This document shows positions 1 to 9,313 of a stretch of 64,000 nt of DNA, in pieces. The first letter of the stretch is position 1; every line of letters begins with the position of its first letter. The notes beneath the pieces are model-generated. The model did no database searches, was not told the DNA's origin, and was given only the letters and a program-made list of their open reading frames with translations. The translations under genes were made by a program, and so were the position numbers. This DNA is from Ignavibacteria bacterium (GTDB lineage: Bacteria; Bacteroidota; Ignavibacteria; Tepidaquicellales; Tepidaquicellaceae): NCBI GenBank assembly GCA_028714695.1, contig JAQTLX010000007.1, positions 1 through 64,000 on the forward strand. Reading direction: 5' to 3'.

Positions 1-1
1 A

Positions 2-91
2 GAAGCGATACGAGGAATTACCGGTCGGAGTTTGAAAGTTGTAAAAGAATATATTAAATTGTATAACGATTTACATCCAAAAAAACATTAA
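2..91 (+). CDS. 3' end of an unidentified gene
   Basis: An open frame enters from the left edge and stops with TAA, leaving 29 residues. The tail is basic and probably helical (ending NDLHPKKH). It could be the end of a helix-turn-helix or transposase-like protein, but nothing in so short a fragment identifies a family. It is followed 41 bp later by the YwbE gene on the same strand. Confidence 0.4.
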   Translation, partial: EAIRGITGRSLKVVKEYIKLYNDLHPKKH

Positions 92-132
92 AAAAGACCA
101 TAGGACAAATGTCCGTATAGTAAATAACATCA

Positions 133-330
133 TTGAACGGAAAAGAAAGAAATAATATTAAGATAGGCGCTGAAGTATCTATAGTACAAAAACAGCATCA
201 GGGTACAGGCGAACTGACTGAAGGCATTGTTTCGCGTATACTGACAAACAGCAAATCCCATCCCCACGGCATCAAGGTTCAACTCGAATCGGGCGAAATC
301 GGAAGAGTAAAAGAAGTGAAAGAAGACTGA
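133..330 (+). CDS. ywbE: YwbE family small protein (DUF2196)
   Basis: A 65-residue basic protein that matches the YwbE family along its whole length, with the conserved opening NGKERNNI and the HPHGIKV and GxxGRVK segments. The family is a small SH3/KOW-like beta-barrel of unknown function. The start is a TTG: an in-frame TAA lies only 12 bases upstream with no ATG between, and the TTG reading gives the family's MNGxER N-terminus. A weak hairpin (CGGC/GCCG, about 338-353) follows the stop. The family assignment is firm; no cellular role can be inferred. Confidence 0.85.
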   Translation: MNGKERNNIKIGAEVSIVQKQHQGTGELTEGIVSRILTNSKSHPHGIKVQLESGEIGRVKEVKED

Positions 331-511
331 TTTATTCGGCTTTGAAATGCCGATTCATATATTTTCCGATATCATCGGACTTGCTTGTATTCAAATCGTT
401 TCACCGTACTGAAATTGTCAATTATTATTTATGAAAGTTTTACTATCTTTATTTGCTATTTCCCGTTTATATTTTCTTTTCGGGATATTCACTTAACGAA
501 TAATAAACCGG

Positions 512-2023
512 ATGGTATTTAGTTCGCTTTCATTTTTGATTTTCATTATGGTCTTTTTTCCGCTCTTCTTTCTTTCGGGGAAAAGACTAAGACCTGCCGT
601 ACTTATGTCAGCAAGTCTTTTCTTCTATATGCACGTCCGGACGTTTTATATTATCGTAACTATAATATGGATATTTGTAAATTATTTTATATTGTTCAGA
701 CTCTACGCTGCGGTAAATTCCGGATGCGTTAACTCTCGCCGTAAAAAGTTTTATTTTGCTGCGGGACTCTGTTTTAATATTCTTGCTCTTATAGTTTTTA
801 AATACGATTATTTCCTGACCGATAACGCTAACGCGCTTCTGCACGCAATTAAACCGTCTATATCTTTGCCGTATGTCAATCTGCTTGTTCCGCTGGGAAT
901 ATCATTCATAACTTTTAAAAGCATAAGTTTCCTGATTGAAGTATATAACGGAAATTATAAAAATAAAATCGGTTTATTTAATTATTCGCAGTATATTCTC
1001 TTTTTCCCGGGAGTTCTTGCCGGACCTATAGACCGCCCTGCTAAATTAATGCCTCAACTTGAAAATCTAAACCGTGATTTCGATTCTGCTGATTTCAGAA
1101 AAGGACTGGGATTCATACTCATGGGATTGTTCCAGAAAGCCGTGATTGCCGACAGGATAAGTTTGCTGATAAGCGGCGGACTGAACAATCCGCGTAATTC
1201 CACAGGCGCAGAGTTGCTGCTTTTTGTGCTCTTATATTCCGTGCAGATATACTGCGATTTTGCGGGTTACTCGAATATGGCAATCGGCGCCGCAAAACTT
1301 TTTGGAATTGATATAATGCAAAATTTCGACAGACCTTATTTTGCAAAATCAATAAGCGAGTTCTGGAGAAAATGGCATATTTCGCTTTCGTCATGGCTGA
1401 GAGATTATTTATTCCTGCCCCTTGCTTTCAGATACACCCGCAAGTTTACCGAAAAAAGTTTTTCCGTTAAGAACATCGACAGATACAGTTATGTTATCGC
1501 CGTGCTTGTAACCATGCTTATTGCAGGCGTATGGCATGGCGCGGGCTGGACGTTTATCGTCTGGGGACTTCTGCTTGCTTTCTATATGATATTCGGATTT
1601 TATACTAAAAAAATCCGCCGCCGTATTTTTAAGAAAATCGGATTTGGTCAGAATTCACCTTTAAAATCATTCATTCAGATATCAGTTAATTTTATTCTAA
1701 TAACTTTTGCGTGGATATTTTTCAGGGCGCAGGATTTATCATCCGCGTTAATCACGATAAGAAAGATTTTGTACATTCCTTTCGGAAATTATTCTCCGGG
1801 AGCGGAACACCAGACGATTTTTTCTTTCGAAATGATTATCGCAATTGTACTTGTACTTGCATATTTTACTATAGAGTACCTGCAATACAGCGGACGCGAA
1901 ATAAATAAATCAATTAATTCCATGCCGGCAGTCTTGAGGTATTCGTTTTACTTTTTTGCGGTTTGTTTTATTTTAATAGCAGGATATTTTTCAACTATTC
2001 AGTTTATATATGCGCAGTTCTGA
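512..2023 (+). CDS. MBOAT family O-acyltransferase (AlgI/DltB-like)
   Basis: A 503-residue polytopic inner-membrane protein of the membrane-bound O-acyltransferase family. AlgI-type members pass acyl groups, usually acetyl, across the membrane to an extracytoplasmic partner that modifies exopolysaccharide. Visible signatures are FFPGVLAGPI near residue 170, FWRKWHISLSSWLRDY with His289, and AGVWHGAGW with His342, the two histidines expected around the active site. Length is normal for AlgI. The stop overlaps the next gene (AlgX/AlgJ-like) by 14 bp, the usual pairing for polysaccharide acetylation. The acyl donor and the glycan are not evident, and no glycan synthesis genes lie nearby. DltB-like D-alanylation is less likely without dltA/C/D. 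Confidence 0.9.
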   Translation: MVFSSLSFLIFIMVFFPLFFLSGKRLRPAVLMSASLFFYMHVRTFYIIVTIIWIFVNYFILFRLYAAVNSGCVNSRRKKFYFAAGLCFNILALIVFKYDYFLTDNANALLHAIKPSISLPYVNLLVPLGISFITFKSISFLIEVYNGNYKNKIGLFNYSQYILFFPGVLAGPIDRPAKLMPQLENLNRDFDSADFRKGLGFILMGLFQKAVIADRISLLISGGLNNPRNSTGAELLLFVLLYSVQIYCDFAGYSNMAIGAAKLFGIDIMQNFDRPYFAKSISEFWRKWHISLSSWLRDYLFLPLAFRYTRKFTEKSFSVKNIDRYSYVIAVLVTMLIAGVWHGAGWTFIVWGLLLAFYMIFGFYTKKIRRRIFKKIGFGQNSPLKSFIQISVNFILITFAWIFFRAQDLSSALITIRKILYIPFGNYSPGAEHQTIFSFEMIIAIVLVLAYFTIEYLQYSGREINKSINSMPAVLRYSFYFFAVCFILIAGYFSTIQFIYAQF

Positions 2024-3086
2024 TACAATAAAGAAAATATTGCTGACACTTATATTAGCAGCGGGTATCTTTGCAACATTATCCTCAAAAACATACTATT
2101 TGTGGAATTTGTTAATCATTCCGGAACTGGATTACAATTCATTTGAGAAATCTGTCAGATACGGCGATCTGTACAGGATGAGCAGAGTTACTGCATTTAA
2201 AGAAGATATACCGTATCCGCCGCCCGAACTAATATATAATTCAGTCGATGAATCGGATATCATTTCGGCAGGCGACTCATTTTTCCTACTGCCTATTAAC
2301 GGGCTAAAGTTTGCGGCTGCTCTCGAGAAATACTCCGGGAAAAAAATATATGATGCAACTCAATTTGACGTAGAGTATGGTAAAAGACCTGCGGCAATGT
2401 TAACGATTAAAGGTTTTAATAGAGATAAGGAAAAAATCTTTATTCTTGAATGCGTGGAAAGATATTCGCATGAAAGAGCAAAAACAAAATATCTTGCATC
2501 TGTAAATGAGGTCGTTTTCAAATATCTTTATCTGGATGCAAATATATTATCCTTAAGTTCTGCCGAAGAATGGCTGCAAAGATCGGTTATTTTGCGAACA
2601 CCTCTGGAATTCAAAGCAGATGCATATTTCAAGTTTTTCAGACGCCTTCCGGAAATTTCATCGATTTATACTCTAAACCCGCCTATGCTTTTCTACAACG
2701 AGGACAGAGATTATGCCGGTATTAAACCTGATTCGGTTTATATTGAAGAAACTGCAAACTCCCTGAAAAAACTTTCCGTTCTTTTAAAGGAAAAATATAA
2801 TCTTGTTTTGCTGTATGTAGTTATTCCAAATAAATACAGTCTATACGGCGAATATGTGAATCCGGATTTTAAATACAATAATTATATTCCCGCGCTGACG
2901 GAATCTCTGCGGAGCAAAGGCGTACATACTTTTGACACATACACATTGTTGAAAGAGAATTCAAACAATGAATTGCTGTACTACAGAAGCGATACGCATT
3001 TTAACGAGAAGGGCAGAGACTTGCTGGTGAAAGAATGCGCGAATATGATAAGCCTGATTTCCGGCGAATCGGAAAAAAGTAAATAA
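2010..3086 (+). CDS. AlgX/AlgJ-like SGNH-type acetyltransferase partner
   Basis: A 358-residue protein with an N-terminal membrane anchor or uncleaved signal (about residues 7-28) and an extracytoplasmic domain. It carries SGNH/DHHW-like motifs: a GDS block (Gly88-Asp89-Ser90, nucleophile Ser90) and a C-terminal SDTHFNEKG block with Asp328 and His330 as the rest of the triad. AlgX, AlgJ and related proteins place acetyl groups received from an MBOAT partner on polysaccharide hydroxyls. The 14-bp overlap with the MBOAT gene indicates translational coupling and a shared pathway. Sequence divergence outside the motifs leaves the substrate open. Confidence 0.82.
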   Translation: MRSSDTIKKILLTLILAAGIFATLSSKTYYLWNLLIIPELDYNSFEKSVRYGDLYRMSRVTAFKEDIPYPPPELIYNSVDESDIISAGDSFFLLPINGLKFAAALEKYSGKKIYDATQFDVEYGKRPAAMLTIKGFNRDKEKIFILECVERYSHERAKTKYLASVNEVVFKYLYLDANILSLSSAEEWLQRSVILRTPLEFKADAYFKFFRRLPEISSIYTLNPPMLFYNEDRDYAGIKPDSVYIEETANSLKKLSVLLKEKYNLVLLYVVIPNKYSLYGEYVNPDFKYNNYIPALTESLRSKGVHTFDTYTLLKENSNNELLYYRSDTHFNEKGRDLLVKECANMISLISGESEKSK

Positions 3087-3287
3087 AACAAACCGCATTG
3101 CATTGTTAACTTCCTCCTTCTTTTAACCGGGCTCCCACTTAGTCACACATACACCCTAATCCGGACAACCGAAACCCTAAAATTAATAAAACTTCCCGAA
3201 GGATTATGAAATATGCCGTGTCTAAAATATAAAGAGAAGAAATAAGGCACGGGAAGAGAAAATAAAAAAAGAAAGAAGGATGTTAAA

Positions 3288-4820
3288 ATGAACATTAAAT
3301 ACATAACAGCAGTATTGCTAATGTCACTTGCAGTCATCTTCTATCTGGGCACTGCAGGAGCAAAAAACACTCAAAAAGATAATGAACCGAAACTTGAAAT
3401 TCAGAAAGAAATAGAATCGACGCCTGAAGTTCAAACAATAAATATTGATACTTTTAAAAGTTCGCTTTCCTCATACGGCAAATGGGTTAAAGTAAAACCC
3501 GAAGAGGTCGACCCCGAAACAACAACATCAGATAATGTTGACCCAGAATCGACAACGTTAACGGATGAAGTTTCGTACGATGAGGATATGACAGAAACTG
3601 ATTTAGCAAATCTTGAAGCAGCATCGAACGCAGAGGAAACAGTAGTTTATGACGAAAATACAAACGTCGGCACTGATGTAAGTACAGATTATATCTGGGT
3701 GCCGGATAAGAAAAACATCAATGATAACTGGACTCCTTATACAAACGGAAGATGGGAATGGACAAATTACGGCTGGATGTGGGCTTCTGATTATCAGTGG
3801 GGCCGGGTAACTTACCATTACGGCAGATGGTGGTATTCGGAAAGATACGGATGGGTCTGGTCGCCGGGTTACAGATGGGCCCCTGCATGGGTTTACTGGA
3901 GTTACTCAAACGAATATACAGGATGGCATCCAATCGGTCCGCGCAGACATCATTATGAATGGAATCAGTGGAATCATAATAACGGAAACTGGAATCATAA
4001 CGGGAATCACCACATTGTTCACAACGGATGGGTGTTCGTAAACAATAATAATTTCACGAGTCAAATAAACAGCAGCACTGTCATTAATAGGAACAGAAAT
4101 CTTGAATTGCTGAAAAAGACAAAGGATTTTACATCCTTGAAAAAAACCGAGAACGGGATTACAAATCCCGGAATAAGCCTGAGTAAGAATGATAAAGTTA
4201 AGAACAATACAAACCCGATAGTCTCTTTGGGCAATAACGGAACGCGTTTACCGAATGCAATCGAATTAAAAAATTCAAAGGTAACTAAGAACACGAAACA
4301 GGAAAACGTTACAAGTGAAATTAATAATTCGAAGAACGCAAACGTAACAAAGGAAATAAACAACACGAAGAAACAAACGGTAAATAACGAACTCAATAAT
4401 TCGGTAAAAGTAAATAATACGGTCAAAACTGAAACTAAAAACAATACGAATAAGAAAACGGTTAACAACGGCACGGTAAATAATACTACGGTCAAGACCG
4501 AAACAAAGAATAATGTAAAAAATACCGAAATCAAAGTGAACGAAAACAATAAATCAAATAATACTTCAAAAAACGGCAATACGATTAATTCATATAATTC
4601 GGTTACAAAACTAAATCAGGAAAAAAGTGTTATAAATGCTGAAACGAAGAAGGAAAAAACGCAGCCGAAAGTTATTCAGACGCCTAAAGTCGAGAATACC
4701 GGAAAGAATATAAGTACGCAGAAAGTTGAAAATACACGGAAAAACGAAACGACAAAAACAGAATCGCTGAATAAGAGCACGAACCGGAATGAAAACACAA
4801 CGCTGAAAAGCGGTAAATAA
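3288..4820 (+). CDS. Exported Trp/Gly-rich (DUF6600-like, YXWGXW) protein with Asn/Lys/Thr-rich tail
   Basis: 510 residues: a signal peptide (1-25, ending GTAGA), an acidic linker (about 30-130), a Trp/Tyr/Gly-rich domain (about 134-222) with repeated units such as GRWEWTNYGWMW, YGRWWYSE and GWVWSPGY, then nearly 290 residues of low-complexity Asn/Lys/Thr/Glu sequence. The Trp-rich block is the DUF6600 / YXWGXW type found in exported bacterial proteins of unknown function. A GAAGGA ribosome site sits 8 bases before the ATG. A close paralogue lies at 6695-8188 and shares the motif SYGKWVK near the N-terminus. The tail's strongly biased composition suggests a disordered, possibly surface-attached region. 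Confidence 0.85.
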   Translation: MNIKYITAVLLMSLAVIFYLGTAGAKNTQKDNEPKLEIQKEIESTPEVQTINIDTFKSSLSSYGKWVKVKPEEVDPETTTSDNVDPESTTLTDEVSYDEDMTETDLANLEAASNAEETVVYDENTNVGTDVSTDYIWVPDKKNINDNWTPYTNGRWEWTNYGWMWASDYQWGRVTYHYGRWWYSERYGWVWSPGYRWAPAWVYWSYSNEYTGWHPIGPRRHHYEWNQWNHNNGNWNHNGNHHIVHNGWVFVNNNNFTSQINSSTVINRNRNLELLKKTKDFTSLKKTENGITNPGISLSKNDKVKNNTNPIVSLGNNGTRLPNAIELKNSKVTKNTKQENVTSEINNSKNANVTKEINNTKKQTVNNELNNSVKVNNTVKTETKNNTNKKTVNNGTVNNTTVKTETKNNVKNTEIKVNENNKSNNTSKNGNTINSYNSVTKLNQEKSVINAETKKEKTQPKVIQTPKVENTGKNISTQKVENTRKNETTKTESLNKSTNRNENTTLKSGK

Positions 4821-4841
4821 TGGTTTTTACGACTAATTACT

Positions 4842-4871
4842 ATGTCAGGTCTTCGGACCTGACATTTTTTT
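4842..4871 (+). terminator. Rho-independent terminator
   Basis: A perfect inverted repeat, ATGTCAGGTC-TTCG-GACCTGACAT, with a stable tetraloop is followed by seven Ts, 21 bp after the first Trp-rich gene. A nearly identical terminator follows the paralogue at 8214-8244. Confidence 0.92.
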
Positions 4872-5051
4872 GATATTATTTGTACTTTTATAATATAACA
4901 CGGAATCTTTGAGCAATGTCGAAGGTTTTTCGGTTATATAGTGTCTAATATGGTAAAGGAAATATTAATAATATTTGAATACAGAATTATTGTTTTTGAT
5001 TAATAAATCATGAATGATAAAAACAAAATAACGCGTAAACATAACACAAAG

Positions 5052-6653
5052 ATGAAAAAAGCAGTTATTGCAATTGCAGTTCTTTTCTTATCGGCCGGCG
5101 CATGTCTCCTAAGAGCGCAATCAATATCCGATTATCTTGAAAGCGGAAATAAGAAAAACACGGCAGGTGATTACAAAGGCGCAGTCGCGGATTATACGAA
5201 AGCAATAGAATTGAAATCCGATGACCCTGAATTGTATAATACAAGAGGTCTCGCAAAAGATAAACTCAAACATTATCACGGAGCAATCGCAGACTTCAAC
5301 AAAGCCGTTCAGTTGAATCCTGACTATGCCGAAGCATATAACAACAGAGGAGTTGCAAAAGATAATCTTCAGGATTATCACGGCGCATTATCCGATTATA
5401 ACAAAGCAATAAAATTAAAACCGGATTATGCCGAAGCATTCAACAACAGAGGAATTGTTAAAACGTATTTTCAGGATTTCGAAGGTGCGTTCAACGATTA
5501 TACTAAAGCAATCGAACTGAAACCCGATTATCCCGAAGCATATAATAACAGGGCGGTTACGGAAGTAAACATGCAGGATTTCAGAACTGCAATATCGGAC
5601 TGCAATAAGGCAATTCAACTTAAGCCGGACTATGCGGAAGCATTTAATAATCGCGGACTCGGACAGGACCATCTGCAGAATTATAATGATGCCGTTTCCG
5701 ATTATGATAAAGCAATCGAACTGAAACCAGATTATGCCGAAGCGTATAACAACAGAGGAGTCACTAAAAATAATCAGGAGAATTTTCAAGGCTCGCTTAT
5801 TGACCTGAATAAAGCAATCGAACTCAACCCCGCATACGCTGATGCATATAATAACCGCGGACTCGCAAAAGATAATCTTCTCGATTATCAGGGCGCGCTT
5901 GCGGATTATGACAAAGCAATTGAACTTGTGAGCAATTTTGCGGAAGCATATAATAACCGAGGACTTACAAAATGCGATATGCAGGATTACACAGGCGCGA
6001 TGCAGGATTTTGATAAAGCAATTGAGTTTAAACCCTATTATGCGGAAGCATTTAATAACCGCGGACTTACGAAAAATATTATGCGTGATTATGAAAATGC
6101 AATAAAAGATTTTAATAAAGCGATTGTCCAGAAACCTGATTATTCGGATGCATATATGAACAGGGGGAATGCAAGAGCCGCGGCGAAAGACTTCGTAAAA
6201 GCGATTACCGATTATAATACAGCGATAGAACTCCGTCCCGCTTTTACAGGCGCGATATATAACCGCGGAATTGCTTATTATAGTCTTGGTAAATACAGGG
6301 AAGCAATACTCGATTTCAGCAAGGCAGCCGAACTGAATCCCGAATACGGCGATGCATTTAACTATCTCGGAGACTGCTATTTCGAAACACACGACTTCGA
6401 TAAATCAGTTGAAAATTATAATAAATGCCTTAGCCTTAAAAGCAGCAACTGGGATGCAATGCTTGGTCTCTCGCTTGTGTATTTCGAAAAAAAGGACGCT
6501 GATAATTACAGGTTGTATTTCAACAAGGCAATCGGACTCGAACCTAAACTTAAAAAGGGTCTCGACGGAATTACCGCTCTTGAAAAAGAGGGATTTACAT
6601 ATTCTAATTACGACAAAGAAGTGCTGAAACAATTATTCAAAACACTAAAATGA
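5052..6653 (+). CDS. Exported tetratricopeptide repeat protein
   Basis: 533 residues from the chosen ATG: a signal peptide (MKKAVIAIAVLFLSAGACLLRA) followed by about 14 tandem 34-residue TPR units. Most units keep the AYNNRGxxK helix A and the DYxxAIxLKPDYAEA turn, so at DNA level this is a 102-bp periodic repeat. A start at 5010 is also open, but it would put 14 polar residues before the signal peptide, so 5052 is preferred. TPR arrays are protein-protein scaffolds, and the export signal puts this one in the periplasm or envelope. It lies between the two Trp-rich paralogues, so a shared envelope assembly is possible but not shown. Confidence 0.88.
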   Translation: MKKAVIAIAVLFLSAGACLLRAQSISDYLESGNKKNTAGDYKGAVADYTKAIELKSDDPELYNTRGLAKDKLKHYHGAIADFNKAVQLNPDYAEAYNNRGVAKDNLQDYHGALSDYNKAIKLKPDYAEAFNNRGIVKTYFQDFEGAFNDYTKAIELKPDYPEAYNNRAVTEVNMQDFRTAISDCNKAIQLKPDYAEAFNNRGLGQDHLQNYNDAVSDYDKAIELKPDYAEAYNNRGVTKNNQENFQGSLIDLNKAIELNPAYADAYNNRGLAKDNLLDYQGALADYDKAIELVSNFAEAYNNRGLTKCDMQDYTGAMQDFDKAIEFKPYYAEAFNNRGLTKNIMRDYENAIKDFNKAIVQKPDYSDAYMNRGNARAAAKDFVKAITDYNTAIELRPAFTGAIYNRGIAYYSLGKYREAILDFSKAAELNPEYGDAFNYLGDCYFETHDFDKSVENYNKCLSLKSSNWDAMLGLSLVYFEKKDADNYRLYFNKAIGLEPKLKKGLDGITALEKEGFTYSNYDKEVLKQLFKTLK

Positions 6654-6694
6654 ACTATATTACTTATAATGTGAAGAAGAAGAGGATATTTATC

Positions 6695-8188
6695 ATGAAT
6701 GCTAAATATATATTAATTTATCTGCTGTCTGCACTGACCGTGATTTATTACGCGGGATGCACAAGCGCGAATTATACCGATTCAAAAGATACTTCCGACT
6801 CGGTCTCGCAAAACATAGACGTAAATACATTTAAGGATTCACTTACATCATACGGCAAATGGGTGAAAATATCGCCCGATGAAATAGACCCCGAATCTGG
6901 ACTGTCGGACGAAATCGTTTACGATTCTCTCGATATGTCAAACGATTCTTTGAGCAATTCAGTCGATCCATCCTATGTGAATCTTGAAGAAACTATGAGC
7001 GGCAATGAATCGGTTACTTACAACCAGAACACAAATATCGGCGAAGACCTGAATTCGGAATATATCTGGATACCTAATCAGAACTATCTTTACGAAGGAT
7101 GGACTCCTTACACAAACGGCAGATGGGAATGGACGAATTACGGCTGGATGTGGGTCTCGGACTATCAGTGGGGCTGGGCAACATATCACTACGGAAGATG
7201 GTGGTACTCCGAAGCGTACGGATGGGTATGGTCGCCGGGATTCACATGGGCTCCCGCATGGGTTTATTGGTGTCATTCCGGTGAATATACCGGCTGGTAT
7301 CCTATGGGACCGCGCAGACACTACTATGAAGGAAATAATAATAACCACGAAAGAAATCATAATCACAATCACTGGGTATTCAATAACAATAATAACGGAA
7401 ACCCGAATATTCGCAACGGCAGCGGATGGGTGTTTGTAAACAATAATAATTTCACGACGCAGATTAATAATAATACTATGACGAAGAAGGACAAGAATAC
7501 AGAATTGCTGAAAAAAGCGACTGATTTTTCGTCAGTTAAAAAAATTAACGAACGCATTACCGATCCGGGTCCTGAAGTAAAGAAAATTGAAAAAGTACAG
7601 AACAGCACAATAAATACAGTCAATCTCGGTGAATCTGGTAAAAGACTGTCAACTGAATTAAACAATGAAACGACTAAAAAAGAAAACGGCAAGAAGGAAC
7701 CTGTATCAACTCAAACTAATAATTCGACAAAAGTAAACAATAGCAATACCGACCCGAAGTACAACACTAAAACCAGTACTGAAATAAATAATAATAATAC
7801 AAAGAAAACAGAAACGAAAAAGACGGAAACGAAAACGAACGAAAACAGTAAATCGAACTATAATACTTCCAAAACTTATAACAGCACAAAAACATATAAT
7901 ACAACGAAAACGAATCAGGAAGGAAGTTCGAATCAGAAAGGAACTGTTACAAAGACCGAAACCAAAACAAAGACGGAGAATACACAGCCGAAACAAAGTC
8001 CTCCGCCTAAAGTTGATCCTCCGAAAGTGAATAATCCGCCTAAAGTTGATCCTCCGAAAGTGAATAATCCGCCTAAAACAGAACAGCCGAAGGTGAATAA
8101 TCCTCCGAAGAACGAAGCGCCGAAAAACGAAGCACCGAAGAACGAGGCGCCGAAAAACAATAATCCTCCGAACAAAAGCGGCAAATAA
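6695..8188 (+). CDS. Trp/Gly-rich (DUF6600-like) lipoprotein with Pro/Lys/Asn-rich tail
   Basis: 497 residues, paralogue of the gene at 3288. The lipobox-like end YYAGC gives a lipoprotein signal; the acidic linker and Trp-rich domain (WTPYTNGRWEW to GWYPMGPRRH) match the paralogue almost position for position. The tail differs, ending in proline repeats (PPKVDPPKVNN units, then KNEAP units) and NKSGK, close to the paralogue's end LKSGK. An upstream in-frame ATG at 6650 overlaps the TPR stop codon, but 6695 aligns with the paralogue's start and has AGAGGA upstream. The tail's repeat DNA (PKVDPPKVNN) is prone to copy-number change. Function unknown. Confidence 0.85.
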   Translation: MNAKYILIYLLSALTVIYYAGCTSANYTDSKDTSDSVSQNIDVNTFKDSLTSYGKWVKISPDEIDPESGLSDEIVYDSLDMSNDSLSNSVDPSYVNLEETMSGNESVTYNQNTNIGEDLNSEYIWIPNQNYLYEGWTPYTNGRWEWTNYGWMWVSDYQWGWATYHYGRWWYSEAYGWVWSPGFTWAPAWVYWCHSGEYTGWYPMGPRRHYYEGNNNNHERNHNHNHWVFNNNNNGNPNIRNGSGWVFVNNNNFTTQINNNTMTKKDKNTELLKKATDFSSVKKINERITDPGPEVKKIEKVQNSTINTVNLGESGKRLSTELNNETTKKENGKKEPVSTQTNNSTKVNNSNTDPKYNTKTSTEINNNNTKKTETKKTETKTNENSKSNYNTSKTYNSTKTYNTTKTNQEGSSNQKGTVTKTETKTKTENTQPKQSPPPKVDPPKVNNPPKVDPPKVNNPPKTEQPKVNNPPKNEAPKNEAPKNEAPKNNNPPNKSGK

Positions 8189-8213
8189 AATATATTTGAA
8201 ATTCTATTCACTA

Positions 8214-8244
8214 AATGTCAGGTCTTGCGGCCTGACATTTTTTT
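8214..8244 (+). terminator. Rho-independent terminator
   Basis: Inverted repeat AATGTCAGG/CCTGACATT around a short GC-containing loop, followed by a T run. Same outer arms as the terminator at 4842-4871, which supports duplication of gene plus terminator. Confidence 0.9.
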
Positions 8245-8309
8245 GAACCTAATTTTAAACTATCCGTCAGCCTTGATTGTCTAATTAAAAAGACCTAAAC
8301 AAAAATATA

Positions 8310-8708
8310 ATGAAATTATTATCAGTTGTACTTCTATTCGTATTATTCATTTCAGGTTTCGCATATTCTCAGGATAAAGAAGGATTCCAAAAAAGCCCCG
8401 AAGACAGGGCGCGCATGGTAACGGATAAATTAAACAAAACACTTGTGTTTACAGGCGGACAGGACAGTCTCGTTTATAAGGCTGAACTCGATTTCTTCAA
8501 CTCTCTCGGCGTTTTCAATAAAGACATTCAGAACAGGGAAAGCGATATGTCGAAAGTAAGAGATATAGCAAAAAACGAACTCTACTCAAAAATGAAAATT
8601 ATTCTGACATCCGACCAACTCGACAAATACGATGACTTGCAGAAACAGATGGATAGACAAATGGATAAAAAAAGGGACGGTCAAAAAGGCAAACACAGAA
8701 ATCAATAA
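8310..8708 (+). CDS. Small exported Spy/CpxP-like or DUF4890-like protein
   Basis: 132 residues: a signal peptide ending AYSQ near residue 21, then a charged helical domain with SPEDRARMVTDKLNKTL and ILTSDQLDKYDDLQKQMD, and a very basic Lys/Arg/Gln tail. The pattern of RAxxxTxxLxxxL followed by LTxxQxxKY is seen in small periplasmic helical proteins related to Spy/CpxP or DUF4890, which act as envelope-stress chaperones. Here the role is inference from layout only. It follows the Trp-rich/TPR cluster on the same strand but has its own 120-bp leader after a terminator. Confidence 0.65.
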   Translation: MKLLSVVLLFVLFISGFAYSQDKEGFQKSPEDRARMVTDKLNKTLVFTGGQDSLVYKAELDFFNSLGVFNKDIQNRESDMSKVRDIAKNELYSKMKIILTSDQLDKYDDLQKQMDRQMDKKRDGQKGKHRNQ

Positions 8709-8864
8709 AACAAACACAGAAATCAGTAGCGCAATATTCTAAAGTTTTTATAAGCCCACATTCCTGTCGGCTGAAGGCATTGCGTGCGGCATCTAATAGG
8801 AAAAATTTTCATTTTAGATATTTTATACTTTATTCTTTATTCTTACTTTTTATATTTTTTGTAT

Positions 8865-9290
8865 TTGACTTTTCCAGCCCGCATCGCGGGCAAAATCTTG
8901 GTAGAAATAGGAATGCAAAAATATCCGAGCCCCATCGGGGCGATATCCAATAGAAAGTGATTGTTATACATTTCCAAACCCCGGAGGGGTGACATCTTAA
9001 TTATCACTTCTTTGTTGAAAAAGAGCCTAATAAAATATTTGACTTTTCCAGCCCGCATCGCGGGCGGCAGTTTGGTAAAAAGGCGCATTGATAATCTTTA
9101 AGCTCACCTGGGCGGGCGGCAGTTTGGTAAAAAGGCGCATTGATAATCTTTAATCTCACCTGGGCGAGCGGCATCTTGGTAGGTGAGTGAATACAAAAAT
9201 TTCCGAGCCCCGTAGGGGCGGTATCCAATAGTAAGAGATTGCTCTGCATTATCGAACCCCGTAGGGGTGACACCTTAATTATATTTTTTG
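8865..9290. repeat. Cluster of GC-rich palindromic (REP-like) repeats
   Basis: This intergenic stretch holds a module repeated about one and a half times. The module runs TTGACTTTTCCAG, a palindrome GCCCGCATCGCGGGC, then about 40 bp to CGAGCCCC-nnn-GGGGCG and TATCCAATAG, then about 35 bp to AACCCC-GGA/GTA-GGGGTGACA. Copies of the first palindrome are at 8878 and 9051, of the second at 8926 and 9204, and of the third near 8978 and 9255. The arms are conserved while the 3-base loops vary (CCCCATCGGGG, CCCCGTAGGGG, CCCCGGAGGGG), as expected for a structure-selected hairpin. No convincing coding frame is present. Confidence 0.75.
9062..9165. repeat. 52-bp tandem duplication inside the palindrome cluster
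   Basis: Two near-identical 52-bp units beginning GGGCGGCAGTTTGGTAAAA start at 9062 and 9114; a third, diverged start (GGGCGAGCGGCATCTTGGTA) follows at 9162. The duplication lies inside the larger palindromic module and accounts for its unequal spacing. Confidence 0.8.
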
Positions 9291-9313
9291 ATGAAAGAGA
9301 TCCGTATAAAATA

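Noticed and set aside
4061-4579. Open frame on the minus strand opposite the Asn/Lys/Thr-rich tail.
   Set aside because: Low-complexity Phe/Leu/Val/Thr translation is the complement of the repeated AAC/ACG/AAA codons of the sense gene.
5415-6392. Long open frame of 325 codons on the minus strand inside the TPR gene.
   Set aside because: It mirrors the 102-bp TPR repeat, has a Cys/Ile/Phe-rich composition typical of antisense shadows, and no known motif.
8865-9290. The repeats as a CRISPR array.
   Set aside because: Repeat units are of several kinds, unit lengths differ and spacers are not uniform; no cas gene is near.
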